From Psychromonas sp. Urea-02u-13 (GTDB lineage Bacteria; Pseudomonadota; Gammaproteobacteria; Enterobacterales; Psychromonadaceae), in assembly GCF_002835995.1 (NCBI RefSeq), contig NZ_PJBZ01000070.1, positions 40,800 to 104,799 on the forward strand: a DNA stretch of 64,000 nucleotides. The letters are read 5' to 3'. Of this stretch, positions 19,513-28,802 are shown one piece after another; the first letter of the stretch is position 1; each line of letters opens with the position of its first letter. Under the pieces are notes generated by a model. That model ran no database searches. It was given only the letters and a program-made list of their open reading frames with translations, and was not told where the DNA came from. Made by a program: the position numbers and the translations under genes.

Positions 19513-20433
19513 TTAGGCTTGGTAGCCGTCTTTAATACCTTTAGTCGTAATTGATACTGCATCATGTGCATGCAAGCTTTCATAATGGTTTACACGTAAC
19601 CAGAAATCATCAAATTTAACTTCAGGATTAAGCGCGTACTGAAGTTGTCTTGCAGCATCTTCACAAAACATTAAGTTTTGGCCATTTAAACGTGCAAACT
19701 CTTGTTCATCTTCACGCTTTACAGCTGCTTGAACGGGCGTTTTAAGTGTATTTTCAATTAGGTCAATGAGCTCAATCACCGGGAAGGTATTATTCGCCGT
19801 GTTAAGTTTAACTTTCACTTCAACCACACTACGTTGGCTATGCGGTGTTGCAACAATACCTTGTGTTGAACCTAACCACTGCAATACTTCTTCTTTTTCA
19901 ATGTTCTCTTGCGCTGCATATTTTTCTGCAAAGGTATTTTGAATAAGCTGGCGAGCAAGTGCGGCAGAACAAGGACAAGTAGATGAATAAGGCACACTCA
20001 CTTGTAGTTCTACGTTGAATTCACCATCAATTAATTGACCAATAAGAACAACCGGGTAAGCTTTCCAACCGCGTTTTTCACTGATTAAAGATTTACGGCG
20101 TAGATGATAATCAAATTCAAACTTTACAAAGGCTTGCTGACTAAGATCACTGTGGCTTTCAATAAAACCTTCTAATAGTGTTGATAGTGTTTGTAATGTT
20201 AATTCTGACTCAGTTGATAACTGGTCTAACTGTAAATACAAACGTGACATGTGAATGCCTTTCGCTTGCGCATCACCTAGGTTAACGAACAGTTCAGCAC
20301 TGGCACTAACTTGCTGTGGTGCACAATCATCAGTTTGGACCATAAGCGGTAGTTCAATGTTGCTCATTCCAACTCTGTCTAATGTACCTTCAGTTTGAGC
20401 TTGTGCGCTATTTGCGATATCTGGCATTGCCAT
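19513..20433 (-). CDS. folE2: GTP cyclohydrolase FolE2 (type IB)
   Basis: Converts GTP to 7,8-dihydroneopterin triphosphate, the first step to folate and queuosine-type pterins, without the strict zinc need of FolE. The 306-aa protein has the family signature with the catalytic Cys in [14 protein letters not shown], the conserved Glu/His-rich segments and a C-terminal segment with [13 protein letters not shown]. In many bacteria folE2 is Zur-controlled; no clear Zur box was found upstream here. Confidence 0.95.
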   Translation of the reverse strand: MAMPDIANSAQAQTEGTLDRVGMSNIELPLMVQTDDCAPQQVSASAELFVNLGDAQAKGIHMSRLYLQLDQLSTESELTLQTLSTLLEGFIESHSDLSQQAFVKFEFDYHLRRKSLISEKRGWKAYPVVLIGQLIDGEFNVELQVSVPYSSTCPCSAALARQLIQNTFAEKYAAQENIEKEEVLQWLGSTQGIVATPHSQRSVVEVKVKLNTANNTFPVIELIDLIENTLKTPVQAAVKREDEQEFARLNGQNLMFCEDAARQLQYALNPEVKFDDFWLRVNHYESLHAHDAVSITTKGIKDGYQA

Positions 20434-20683
20434 GAGAAAAAACTCCCTTCAACACGATAGTAAAATTAGTAAATTTAGGCGGTGGATTATAAACGTCTTC
20501 GAGACAATTAAAAACCACCAAATGAAAAGGATTATCAGTGATTGATAAAAGTGCTTGTTTAATGAACACAAAAGAGACTTATTAAGCGCTGATGTGAAAA
20601 ATAATCGTTAAAATGTGTAATAACCTGAATAATTTAAGGGGAATATTGCTTACAATTGTGCTTTATTTTTCACAGAGAGTGGC

Positions 20684-22939
20684 ATGAGCATATTTAATTT
20701 AAAAACATGGGTACATTATTATGTTTCCCTTTTAAAACGCTTAGGTGCATTTCGTTTTAGCCTATTACTGGCTTTGGCTATTTTCACTGCCGACGCAATA
20801 TTACAAATGGTACTGGCTTATTATTTTAATGACCCTCTCGATATTGTGGATATCTCTCGTTCGATTATTTTGGGTTTATTAATAACCCCTTGGGCGGTGT
20901 ATTTTTTAACCGTTGTCGTGGGTGATCTGGAAGAAGCGCGTCAACGCTTAGATAATACCGTCGCACGTTTGCAAGTCATGCTTGCAACGGATCAACAAAA
21001 AACAAGAGAACTTGAAAGCGAAATGATTGAGCGTCAAAAAAGCCAAAAGTTATTGCAAGAACACACCATATTATTACATTCGTTTTTAGACACCTCTCCG
21101 GACCTGTTTTTTCATAGAGATTTAAAAGGCGCGTTTGTAAGTTGTAATAAAGCCATGGAGTTGGTTACTGGTCGCACGGCTGCACAATTAATTGGCCTTA
21201 CCCCTTTTGATATCTATCCCGATGAGTATGCGCAACAGGTGGTGAAACGCGATCAAAAAGCACAGGAAACCGAACAGGAGCAAATACATGAACATTGGTT
21301 GCATTATCCTGATGGTCGTCAAGCGTTCTTCGAAGTACGTGCATTACCGCTGTATAACGTTAAGCATGTTTGTGTCGGTATTATTGGTTTTGGCCGTGAT
21401 ATTACAGAACGTAAAAAACATCAAGAATCTTTAGAAAAAGCCAGTCACGATAAAACTACTTTTATTTCAACCATTAGCCATGAGCTGCGCACGCCACTTA
21501 ATGGCATTGTTGGCCTGAGTCGTATGTTGCTCGATGAACAACTAACGACAGAGCAAACGAAGCACCTTAAAACCATTCATATGAGTGCTATTACGCTGGG
21601 TAATATTTTTAATGACATTGTTGATCTTGATAAGCTTGATCGCCGACGTTTAAATTTGGTCAGTAACGATATTGATATGCTTGATTTTATCAGTGACTTG
21701 GAAAGTTTAGCGTTTATTCAAACGGAACAAAAAGGGCTCACGCTGCATTTTGAACAAACAGATGTATTACCTAACTTTATACAAGCAGACGATACACGTT
21801 TGCGCCAAGTACTTTGGAATCTGGTGAGTAATGCAGTGAAATTTACAGAACAAGGGCAAGTGACCATTCGCTGTTTTTGTGAGCATGAAGGTACCGCTGA
21901 CGAACATCTTTGTTTTGCAGTGCAAGATTCAGGTATTGGTATTCCGGCGGATCAATTAGAAAAAATATTTGCGATGTATTATCAAGTTAAAGGCAATCGT
22001 CATGCAACAGGCACGGGAATTGGTCTTGCGGTGTCGAAACAGATTGTTGATGCCATGCAGGGTAAAATAACGGTCACCAGTGAAGTCGACCAAGGCAGTA
22101 CCTTTAAACTGTGTTTACCGGTTAAGTTTCTTGAACAACGTATTAATAAACCCATTGAACCAAGCAAGTTACCGGCATTGTCTATTTTGCTTGTTGAAGA
22201 CATTGAGCTTAATGTGGTGGTTGCCAAAGCATTATTAGAAAAATTAGGCCATCAGGTTGATGTGGCGATTAATGGTGAACAAGCCTTGCAAAAGGTATCT
22301 GAACACCGCTATCAACTCATTTTGATGGATATTCAGTTACCTGATATGGACGGTTATCAGGTGACTGCATTATTACGCGAAAAATACCAAGACTTACCAC
22401 CGATTGTGGCATTAACGGCGAATATCTTTTCAGATAAACAAGACTTTACCAAAAAGGGGATGGATGACGCACTCGGAAAACCACTCACAGTGCGCTCTTT
22501 TAATGACGTTGTTAGACGTTTTTTCACCCAACTCAAGCCACAAGAGTCGCTGATTATTACCCCTGATAAGCTCAAAGCAGATCCTGTCGAACCGCTTTTT
22601 GATAGTGCGATGTTATTAGAGTTAATGGAATTTTTACCCACCACTGTTATGTTAGATAATATTGCTTTATTTACTAAATTGATGCCTGATTACATGCGTA
22701 TATTAGACTCAAATATGGTGGCAAAAGATAAGCTGGGTATTGTCAGTGAGGCACATAAAATTAAAGGTGCCGCCGGCTCTGTGGGATTAAAGCGCATTCA
22801 AATGTTAGCGCAGAAAGTGCAATCTCCAGAACTACCTGCTTGGTGGGATAACATTGATGATTGGGTTGAGTTAATGAAATTAAATTATGAAAGTGATATC
22901 ACTGAGCTTAAAAAGTGGGTGGTTAAGCAGGGACGATAA
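20684..22939 (+). CDS. arcB: Aerobic respiration control sensor kinase ArcB
   Basis: Tripartite hybrid kinase that senses quinone redox state and passes phosphate to ArcA. At 751 aa it is close to E. coli ArcB (778 aa). Two membrane helices (about 24-48 and 58-78), a linker coiled coil, PAS (about 128-242), HisKA with His266 in ISHELRTPLNG, HATPase (DSGIGIP, GTGIGLAV), a receiver with Asp549 (LILMDIQLPDMDGY) and HPt with His691 (EAHKIKGAAGSVG) are visible. Of the two redox cysteines of the E. coli PAS domain, the first is conserved (Cys154 in FVSCNKAMEL). The second position is Phe215 (GRQAFFEVR). Another Cys is at 230. Confidence 0.97.
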   Translation: MSIFNLKTWVHYYVSLLKRLGAFRFSLLLALAIFTADAILQMVLAYYFNDPLDIVDISRSIILGLLITPWAVYFLTVVVGDLEEARQRLDNTVARLQVMLATDQQKTRELESEMIERQKSQKLLQEHTILLHSFLDTSPDLFFHRDLKGAFVSCNKAMELVTGRTAAQLIGLTPFDIYPDEYAQQVVKRDQKAQETEQEQIHEHWLHYPDGRQAFFEVRALPLYNVKHVCVGIIGFGRDITERKKHQESLEKASHDKTTFISTISHELRTPLNGIVGLSRMLLDEQLTTEQTKHLKTIHMSAITLGNIFNDIVDLDKLDRRRLNLVSNDIDMLDFISDLESLAFIQTEQKGLTLHFEQTDVLPNFIQADDTRLRQVLWNLVSNAVKFTEQGQVTIRCFCEHEGTADEHLCFAVQDSGIGIPADQLEKIFAMYYQVKGNRHATGTGIGLAVSKQIVDAMQGKITVTSEVDQGSTFKLCLPVKFLEQRINKPIEPSKLPALSILLVEDIELNVVVAKALLEKLGHQVDVAINGEQALQKVSEHRYQLILMDIQLPDMDGYQVTALLREKYQDLPPIVALTANIFSDKQDFTKKGMDDALGKPLTVRSFNDVVRRFFTQLKPQESLIITPDKLKADPVEPLFDSAMLLELMEFLPTTVMLDNIALFTKLMPDYMRILDSNMVAKDKLGIVSEAHKIKGAAGSVGLKRIQMLAQKVQSPELPAWWDNIDDWVELMKLNYESDITELKKWVVKQGR

Positions 22940-23068
22940 AAAGAAGGGGTTCAGTAGGTATTGTGAGTGCTATTTAACACTGACGTTAATAATCTAATGA
23001 ACCTGTTTTCCCTGTCTTTATCTGATTAGGCTAGCGCATATATTCAACGGTACTTGAGGCTACTATTA

Positions 23069-23231
23069 ATACCAAGCGTATTTAATTTGTGTTCAGTCTT
23101 ACTTGTTAAAACGAGCGCTATCTGCGTTATGAGTCTTGAAAGGAGAATAACTACTTTCTGCAACTCATGCCTTGTTAGCACTCATTTTTCCTGCGTAATA
23201 CATGTTCACATATTTAATACATTTGCTATAA
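23069..23231 (+). repeat. Interspersed repeat A, copy 1 (MITE-like)
   Basis: About 163 bp from TACCAAGCGTATTTAAT to ATTTAATACATTTGC. It aligns along its whole length with the copy at 40224-40384 and partly with 52535-52691 and 10770-10845. It contains a hairpin ATGAGT/ACTCAT around a GAAAGGAG core. It fills most of the gap between arcB and the TPR gene. The remaining 130 bp after arcB show nothing else. Confidence 0.75.
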
Positions 23232-23290
23232 ACACCGTTGAATATATGTAAAACATAAAAGGAGTGAAATTTAATACTAATCACTCGATA

Positions 23291-24154
23291 CTAGTCACTG
23301 GATATTAAGGTTTCATATTTCTCATTGCCTTTTAAATTCTCAAAGTCGGCTTCATCGGCTGCTAACTCTTTAAGGGCAATACGTCCATCAATGGCGCGTG
23401 TAAGGTCATAGATCGCTTGTTCTTCAACCCCCAAACACGCGTAAGCACAAGCGCGCTGATAGAGGGCATTTTGATTCGTATCGTCTACTTCTAATACTCG
23501 GTTACAAATGCTCAGTGCCCAATGGAATTCACGCATTTCCATTACCGCATCCGCTTTTGAGGTTAATGCTTCTAAATCACCCGGACGAATTTTTAATATT
23601 TCATCATAAGCTTCTGTTTTCTGCTCAGGTGTTTGCGCTTTTTGCGCGCGTAACCACAAATTATGTATCTCATTAATCTTTTCAATTTCTATATGGTTAT
23701 CAGCAATACGGCGTGTTTTTCGTCTTAAATCTTTCTCTAATACTTGGAACTGTTTTTCATATTGTTCAGAGATGACTTGAATCTGTTGATTGGCCATTTT
23801 CTTTGTGTTGTCACGAATTTCACGTAGTGATTGCCAACCTATCATCGCAATCAGTGAGGCAACACCGGCAATAATATAGAAAAAGTAGGTCACGGTATTA
23901 GAGGCATAACCCAGCGACTTGTCTGCAACGGCAAGCTCTCTATCGGTCATGGCAATGGTTAAATTACGTTCTAAATCTTGGAAGTCATGGCGCAGGGACT
24001 TTAGCTCATCAAGCACGTAACGTTCCACTAAGGGTTTGCCATGAACGCCTGCATTTTGGCTGCTATCAGTGGTTGTGAAATCACTGCTATCGGCCGCCAA
24101 AAGTGTGCTGGTTGCCATGCATAAGCTGATGAAAAATAGTAATTTATGAAACAT
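23291..24154 (-). CDS. Membrane-anchored TPR-type protein
   Basis: Unrecognised protein of 287 aa. The start is placed at the ATG at 24154 because AGGA lies 7 bases upstream and the signal peptide MFHKLLFFISLCMATSTLLAA starts there; an in-frame start 21 bp earlier is possible. After the signal peptide come a periplasmic stretch, one membrane helix (about 85-107, YFFYIIAGVASLIAMIG), a coiled coil (about 110-165) and TPR-like helices (about 170-265, with ALYQRACAYACLGVEEQAIYD). It is divergent from the SppA-type gene, 68 bp away. It probably acts as a scaffold; the partner is unknown. Confidence 0.75.
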   Translation of the reverse strand: MFHKLLFFISLCMATSTLLAADSSDFTTTDSSQNAGVHGKPLVERYVLDELKSLRHDFQDLERNLTIAMTDRELAVADKSLGYASNTVTYFFYIIAGVASLIAMIGWQSLREIRDNTKKMANQQIQVISEQYEKQFQVLEKDLRRKTRRIADNHIEIEKINEIHNLWLRAQKAQTPEQKTEAYDEILKIRPGDLEALTSKADAVMEMREFHWALSICNRVLEVDDTNQNALYQRACAYACLGVEEQAIYDLTRAIDGRIALKELAADEADFENLKGNEKYETLISSD

Positions 24155-24222
24155 AGTTTGTCCTTGTCTTGTCACAATTATATTGATAGGTTAAGAGTCC
24201 AACTATAGATCAGGATAAAGCA

Positions 24223-25182
24223 ATGAGCGAAAGTAATAAAGCAGAAGATCAGTGGGTTAAAGGTATTATCAAAGAAACCTTCGCAGAGCAAAAAAAAGCA
24301 CGTCGTTGGGGCATCTTATTCAAAGGCCTTACGTTCACTTATCTGTTTGTTGCATTGTTATTAATTGTTAATTCCACACCGAGCAGCGACGAGAAAAGTG
24401 AGCAAACACATACCGCCATGGTGCGTGTTAATGGTGTCATAGCTGCAGATCAAGAAGCGAACGCCAACAGTATTGTCACAGGTTTACGCGCAGCCTTTAA
24501 AAATGAACACAGTAAAGCGGTGATGTTAGTGATTAATAGCCCCGGCGGAAGCCCAGTGCAAGCCGGTTACGTTTATGATGAAATTAAACGTCTACGTGGT
24601 TTATATCCTGAGAAAAAACTCTATGCAGTGATTGCTGAGTTAGGCGCGTCGGGTGGTTATTACATGGCAGCCGGTGCAGACGAAATATATGCCGATAAAG
24701 CCAGTTTAGTGGGCTCAATTGGTGTGACCGCTTCTAGTTTTGGTTTTGTTGATTTGATGGAAAAAGTGGGTGTGAAACGTCGCCACTTTACCTCGGGAGA
24801 GCATAAAGCCTTTTTAGACCCTTTTTCAACTGAGAAACCAAGTGAAGCTGCATTTTGGCAAGAAGTATTAGATGTCACACATCAGCAGTTTATCAAAGTG
24901 GTGCAAGAGGGCCGTGGCGATCGTATTAAACAAGCTGAAAAAAATGAAAAGTTATACTCAGGACTTATCTGGAACGGTGAGCAAGCGCTTACATTAGGTT
25001 TGATTGATGGTTTAGGTAGCCCGGGTTTTGTAGCAAGAGACATCATAAAAGCGGAAGAGATTGTTGATTACTCAGTGAAAGCGTCAGCCTTTACAGAGAT
25101 CATCGAAAAATTAGGCCTCTCAATTGGCAGTGGTTTAGCGGGCCAACTGACAACACAGGGTAATGGTTTAAGGTTTAATTAA
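24223..25182 (+). CDS. Signal peptide peptidase SppA-type protease (S49)
   Basis: Inner-membrane serine protease that degrades cleaved signal peptides. The 319-aa length is that of the short single-domain SppA form. A cytoplasmic N-terminus and one membrane helix (about 42-58) are followed by the S49 domain. NSPGGSPVQAGYVYDEI is the conserved glycine motif. The nucleophile Ser is in ELGASGGYYMAAGAD and the general-base Lys is probably the one in SGEHKAFLDPF. RGDRI and SGLIWNGEQALTLGLID are also family segments. Confidence 0.92.
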   Translation: MSESNKAEDQWVKGIIKETFAEQKKARRWGILFKGLTFTYLFVALLLIVNSTPSSDEKSEQTHTAMVRVNGVIAADQEANANSIVTGLRAAFKNEHSKAVMLVINSPGGSPVQAGYVYDEIKRLRGLYPEKKLYAVIAELGASGGYYMAAGADEIYADKASLVGSIGVTASSFGFVDLMEKVGVKRRHFTSGEHKAFLDPFSTEKPSEAAFWQEVLDVTHQQFIKVVQEGRGDRIKQAEKNEKLYSGLIWNGEQALTLGLIDGLGSPGFVARDIIKAEEIVDYSVKASAFTEIIEKLGLSIGSGLAGQLTTQGNGLRFN

Positions 25183-25188
25183 TGGTTT

Positions 25189-25360
25189 ATAACTACTCAG
25201 GACGTCGCTATTTAAGCCTATTTCATCGTTAAAAATGCTCATTTAAACGACTAAACTGCGCTTTTTCGCCTTGAACTAAGCATAAATAACTTAGTCCTGA
25301 GCAGTTACTGTCTATTTTCGTATAAAAAGCACCCGTTTTAGCCGGGTGCTGAGTAGTTAC
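25189..25360 (+). repeat. Interspersed repeat B, copy 1 (172 bp)
   Basis: Begins ATAACTACTCAGGACG and ends GTGCTGAGTAGTTAC, so its ends are inverted repeats. A third copy of the end motif, inverted, lies inside (GTCCTGAGCAGTTACT, about 25294-25309). Near the right end GCACCCG/CGGGTGC forms a hairpin. The copy at 26070-26241 has the same length and is nearly identical over most of it, in the same orientation. Confidence 0.85.
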
Positions 25361-25462
25361 TAATGTTTAATTAATTATCATTATCTGCTATTGCTCGCAA
25401 AGTGGGCGGTAACAGATGTATACCGCAGTTTTTTACAAAAAATTAAAAACAGTGAGGGTGGC

Positions 25463-26065
25463 ATGAGTAAAAAAATAGCCGATTTTTCAGTGCAACTATT
25501 GATTAATAAAGACTTAGTTAAACATCAGTTAGCCTGTAAAGAAAAACTCTACGATTTTAATTTTTCACGTCCAAGTGAAAATGAAAAACGCCATGATATT
25601 TTAAGCTCATTATTTGGACAATATAAAGGCACGCATATTGAACCGCCTTTTCAATGTGATATGGGCTCCGATATCTTTTTTGGTGAGGGAGGTTTTATCA
25701 ATTATGATGTGAAGATTTTAGATATCGCACCTGTGACCATTGGCGATTATGTATTGATTGCCCCCAATGTGGTTATTTGTACGGTAGATCATCCTGTTGA
25801 TTTGGCTGAACGTATCAAGCCTTATGCTTGTGCAGAGCCGATTGTATTAGGGGATAATGTCTGGCTAGGTGCGGGAAGTGTTGTTTTAGGTGGCGTAACG
25901 ATTGGTTCGCGCAGCGTGATTGGTGCGGGTAGTATTGTGACTAAAGATATACCCTGTGATGTTATCGCAGTGGGGAATCCATGCAGAGTGATCAAAAAGA
26001 TAGAACACGGCGAAATGCCATCAGAGGAGCAAATCGCCGAATATTGGAGTGAGATACATAGCTAA
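25463..26065 (+). CDS. Hexapeptide-repeat O-acetyltransferase (maltose/galactoside type)
   Basis: Acetyl-CoA-dependent sugar or small-molecule acetyltransferase. The start is set at the ATG at 25463, preceded by GAGGGTGG; a TTG extension upstream lacks support. The 200-aa protein has the N-terminal Mac domain helices (DKHQLACKEKLYDFN-like region) and a left-handed beta-helix. CTVDHPVD holds the catalytic His, and the repeats include VWLGAGSVVLGGVTIG and SVIGAGSIVTKDIP. It is bracketed by two copies of repeat B, which suggests it arrived or moved as a cassette. Substrate unknown. Confidence 0.88.
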   Translation: MSKKIADFSVQLLINKDLVKHQLACKEKLYDFNFSRPSENEKRHDILSSLFGQYKGTHIEPPFQCDMGSDIFFGEGGFINYDVKILDIAPVTIGDYVLIAPNVVICTVDHPVDLAERIKPYACAEPIVLGDNVWLGAGSVVLGGVTIGSRSVIGAGSIVTKDIPCDVIAVGNPCRVIKKIEHGEMPSEEQIAEYWSEIHS

Positions 26066-26069
26066 CTTA

Positions 26070-26241
26070 GTAACTACTCAGCACGTCGCTATTTAAGCCT
26101 ATTTCATCGTTAAAAAATGCTCATTTAAACGACTAAACTGCGCTTTTTCGCCTTGAACTAAGCATAAATAGCTTAGTTCTGAGCAGTTACTGTCTATTTT
26201 CGTATGAAAAAACACGTGTTAGCAGGGTGTTGAGTAGTTAC
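26070..26241 (+). repeat. Interspersed repeat B, copy 2 (172 bp)
   Basis: Begins GTAACTACTCAGCACG five bases after the acetyltransferase stop and ends GTGTTGAGTAGTTAC. It is a direct repeat of 25189-25360, with most differences in the last 40 bp, where the hairpin has decayed. Confidence 0.85.
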
Positions 26242-26260
26242 GAAATCAAAGTCCTAGAGC

Positions 26261-27655
26261 TTATAGGCCTTGTTCACCTTCACCAAAGCGGTAGATAATT
26301 GCAGTACCGAATTGGTCTTCCTGTGTTTCAGTACGTGTACTGTAATAATGGCGCCAATCTGTTTGAATCGCCCAGTTACTATTGATTTTATAATGTAAAC
26401 CTGCACCCGCATTCATTTGAAAACGCTTTTGGTCATTATCTTCATCGCTCATCATCTCACCCAGACCTGCAGTGATAAAGGGACGTAAGTCTTCTTCACT
26501 ATTGAAGTAATACTGGCCATCGATACCATAGTTTTCATAGATAACACTATCGCCAGCATTTTTATCTTCAACAGTGGCACGGCTGTAGTTTAAGCGTGTA
26601 GAAAAACTACGTGTAAAGTAGAGACCTAACGACCACTGATAACCCCAAGCGCTTTCTTTGGCCCATTCGCTGTCTAAATCAACCATAATAGCGCCCGCAG
26701 AAATACCGATAATACCGGTGTTTACAGGGTCTTGAGTACGGTTTTCGTAACGTGATTGTACAACACGTTTACCACTGATTCCTGGTAAGGCAGGGCTATC
26801 GTCTTCGCCAAAAATATAACTGATTTTTAGGCCAACTTGGTTTTCAGTTTCGTTACCGTAAGGTAGTGCGACTTCATTAAATGTGAAGTAACCTGTACCG
26901 GCTTTAATAATATCTTTACCAAATAGGTAGTTAAAGTTTCGCCCTAGAGAATCAACAGGGTCTAAGAAGAATAGGGCGGTATTACCTAAATATTCTGATC
27001 CTAAAACTGTACCGCCATCAACCCAAATATCACGTTCAGTGGTATAAGCCCATTCGCCGTATGCCCAACCCAGTACCGGTGTTACCACTAAGTCTTGCAG
27101 TGAAGGAACTTCAGCAAACGCTTCTATGCCGTATTCCCAAAAGAAAGTTGACATAACAGTAGAATACAAGAATGCATCCCATTGACGGTAGCCTGATTTA
27201 CGTGCCGATTGGTAATAAACACCACCAAAATAAGGGTGCATCACATAGTTTAAAACCACATCATCTCGATCCCAAACTGGCCCTTCTTTAACGTTGTCAG
27301 ACCATTTTTGTATAAGCCCTTCGTCACTGCTTTCCCAGTTGGTAATCGATGACGGCATGACGGCTAATACGCCAACAACACCCAAACCTAAACCAAAAAT
27401 AGAAGAGGTTTGTGACAACAAACGCTCAGAGTCTTCACCATTAGATGAACTAAAAAGAGAAACCTGGTAGGGACTATCATAAAAGCTCGGATCGATTTCT
27501 TTCTCTTCCCAAGAAGAGTTGGTGGCTTTTGTTTGATATATTTCGACTTGAGTTTCGCTTAATGCTTGCTCTTCAAGTGGTTGCTCTGCAAAGGCGGGCA
27601 TAGCCAATGCGAGCGAAATTGAGATAATTGATTTTTGATAAAAATTTGAAAACAC
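26261..27655 (-). CDS. DUF3943 outer-membrane protein with C-terminal beta-barrel
   Basis: Exported protein of unknown function. The start is uncertain: a GTG at 27655 gives a compact signal peptide MFSNFYQKSIISISLALAM, cleaved after AFA. A TTG at 27700 adds 15 residues that would make the signal unusually long. The middle part (about 125-270, with HPYFGGVYYQSARKSGY and FFWEYGIEAFAEVPSLQD) looks like the DUF3943 family. The C-terminal 150 residues are amphipathic strands resembling an OmpA/OmpW-like barrel. It stands alone, with its 3' end facing repeat B. Confidence 0.75.
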   Translation of the reverse strand: MFSNFYQKSIISISLALAMPAFAEQPLEEQALSETQVEIYQTKATNSSWEEKEIDPSFYDSPYQVSLFSSSNGEDSERLLSQTSSIFGLGLGVVGVLAVMPSSITNWESSDEGLIQKWSDNVKEGPVWDRDDVVLNYVMHPYFGGVYYQSARKSGYRQWDAFLYSTVMSTFFWEYGIEAFAEVPSLQDLVVTPVLGWAYGEWAYTTERDIWVDGGTVLGSEYLGNTALFFLDPVDSLGRNFNYLFGKDIIKAGTGYFTFNEVALPYGNETENQVGLKISYIFGEDDSPALPGISGKRVVQSRYENRTQDPVNTGIIGISAGAIMVDLDSEWAKESAWGYQWSLGLYFTRSFSTRLNYSRATVEDKNAGDSVIYENYGIDGQYYFNSEEDLRPFITAGLGEMMSDEDNDQKRFQMNAGAGLHYKINSNWAIQTDWRHYYSTRTETQEDQFGTAIIYRFGEGEQGL

Positions 27656-27751
27656 GTTTGCACCAATATTAGTTTTATGAAATGAGTTTATGACGCGCAA
27701 ATTTACAGTAAAAGGAGATCTTGATCAAAGAGATAATGCCATTTTGTCTCT

Positions 27752-28726
27752 TTATTCAGCATCTGCAGGGAATTTAACCCCAGTTAAGCGTCTTATTTCA
27801 GTAATAACGGCCGATGTGGTCTTAGCACGTTGCACTGTTTCTTCATGCATTTTGTTTTCGTTTATTTGCTTGGCAAAAAATCGGGCTTCATAAACCATGC
27901 TGTTATCGACCTGAGGTGCACTGATATTGTGTTCATTTTCTTGTATTAATAGTACTTTTTCACAGAGTGCGACACGTTCGATAAGTAATGATCCATTTTC
28001 CCCTTGAATCTCATTATTAAGCTGTGAATTGCTGATTTTAGAGTGGTCAATGGTCACGGAAAACTGTCCATAATCGAGAATCGCCGTACCGCACCCATCA
28101 ACACCTGATGCCAGTAAATGTGCACTGGCTTGTATTTTTTTAGGTTTACCAAAGAGTGCAACGGTAAAGGCAATACAATAATAACCAATGTCCATGATTG
28201 AGCCATTAGAGAATTGAGGATTAAACGTATTAGGGTTGTCACCTGCTAAATATGCGGGGTAGCGTGAGGAGTATTGGCAGTAATGGATATTGGCTTTACG
28301 CAATTGACCTAATTTCGGTAAGTTGTCTTTAATTTTCTGAAAGTTAGGTAAGTGTGCAGTCATATACGCTTCAAACAGAATGACATTATTTTCGATTGCC
28401 GTTTTAAAAAGCAGTTCGACTTGTTTGGCATTAGAGGCTAACGGTTTTTCACAGATAACATGTTTGCCCGCTTTAAGCATTTGCATTGATTGCTCGAAAT
28501 GCAGAGAATTTGGACTGGCGATATAAACGGCTTCAATGTTTTTATCTTGTTTAAGCGTGTTAAGGTCATCATAACAAGTCGTTACAGAAAGTTTATCAGC
28601 AAATACCTGTGCGCTTTGTAATGTGCGCGAGTAAACTGCACAAAGAGAAAGTTCATTATCAATACGGGTTGCATTAACAAATTTTTCGGTTATCCAATTA
28701 CTACCAATGACTGCAAAGTTGATCAT
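27752..28726 (-). CDS. Gfo/Idh/MocA-family NAD(P)-dependent oxidoreductase
   Basis: The 324-aa length and fold order match the family: N-terminal Rossmann domain (INFAVIGSNWITEKFV), the conserved AVYIASPNSLHFEQ strand and EKPLASNAKQVE with the catalytic Lys of the EKP motif. A C-terminal alpha/beta domain has GSIMDIGYYCIAF, where the usual D/H pair would lie. Substrate cannot be read from sequence; dihydrodiol and sugar dehydrogenases are the nearest types. No neighbouring sugar genes. Divergent from tex with about 75 bp between them. Confidence 0.88.
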   Translation of the reverse strand: MINFAVIGSNWITEKFVNATRIDNELSLCAVYSRTLQSAQVFADKLSVTTCYDDLNTLKQDKNIEAVYIASPNSLHFEQSMQMLKAGKHVICEKPLASNAKQVELLFKTAIENNVILFEAYMTAHLPNFQKIKDNLPKLGQLRKANIHYCQYSSRYPAYLAGDNPNTFNPQFSNGSIMDIGYYCIAFTVALFGKPKKIQASAHLLASGVDGCGTAILDYGQFSVTIDHSKISNSQLNNEIQGENGSLLIERVALCEKVLLIQENEHNISAPQVDNSMVYEARFFAKQINENKMHEETVQRAKTTSAVITEIRRLTGVKFPADAE

Positions 28727-28802
28727 CTCTAAACCCTTTATTGTTGTATGTAGCGGTTAGCCACGTAATAATAAAAATTTAAGTAAGAATAAGAATAAAA
28801 AC

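Noticed and set aside
23054..23251. Plus-strand open frame of 65 codons between arcB and the TPR gene
   Set aside because: It lies inside repeat A copy 1, has no ribosome site of note and no family resemblance; the other repeat copies do not keep the frame.
25329..25349. Terminator after the SppA-type gene
   Set aside because: GCACCCG/CGGGTGC can fold but has no T-run and belongs to repeat B; in the second copy it has decayed.
27655..27750. AAAGGAGATC as a ribosome site for the DUF3943 gene
   Set aside because: It reads on the plus strand, opposite to the gene, so it cannot serve it.
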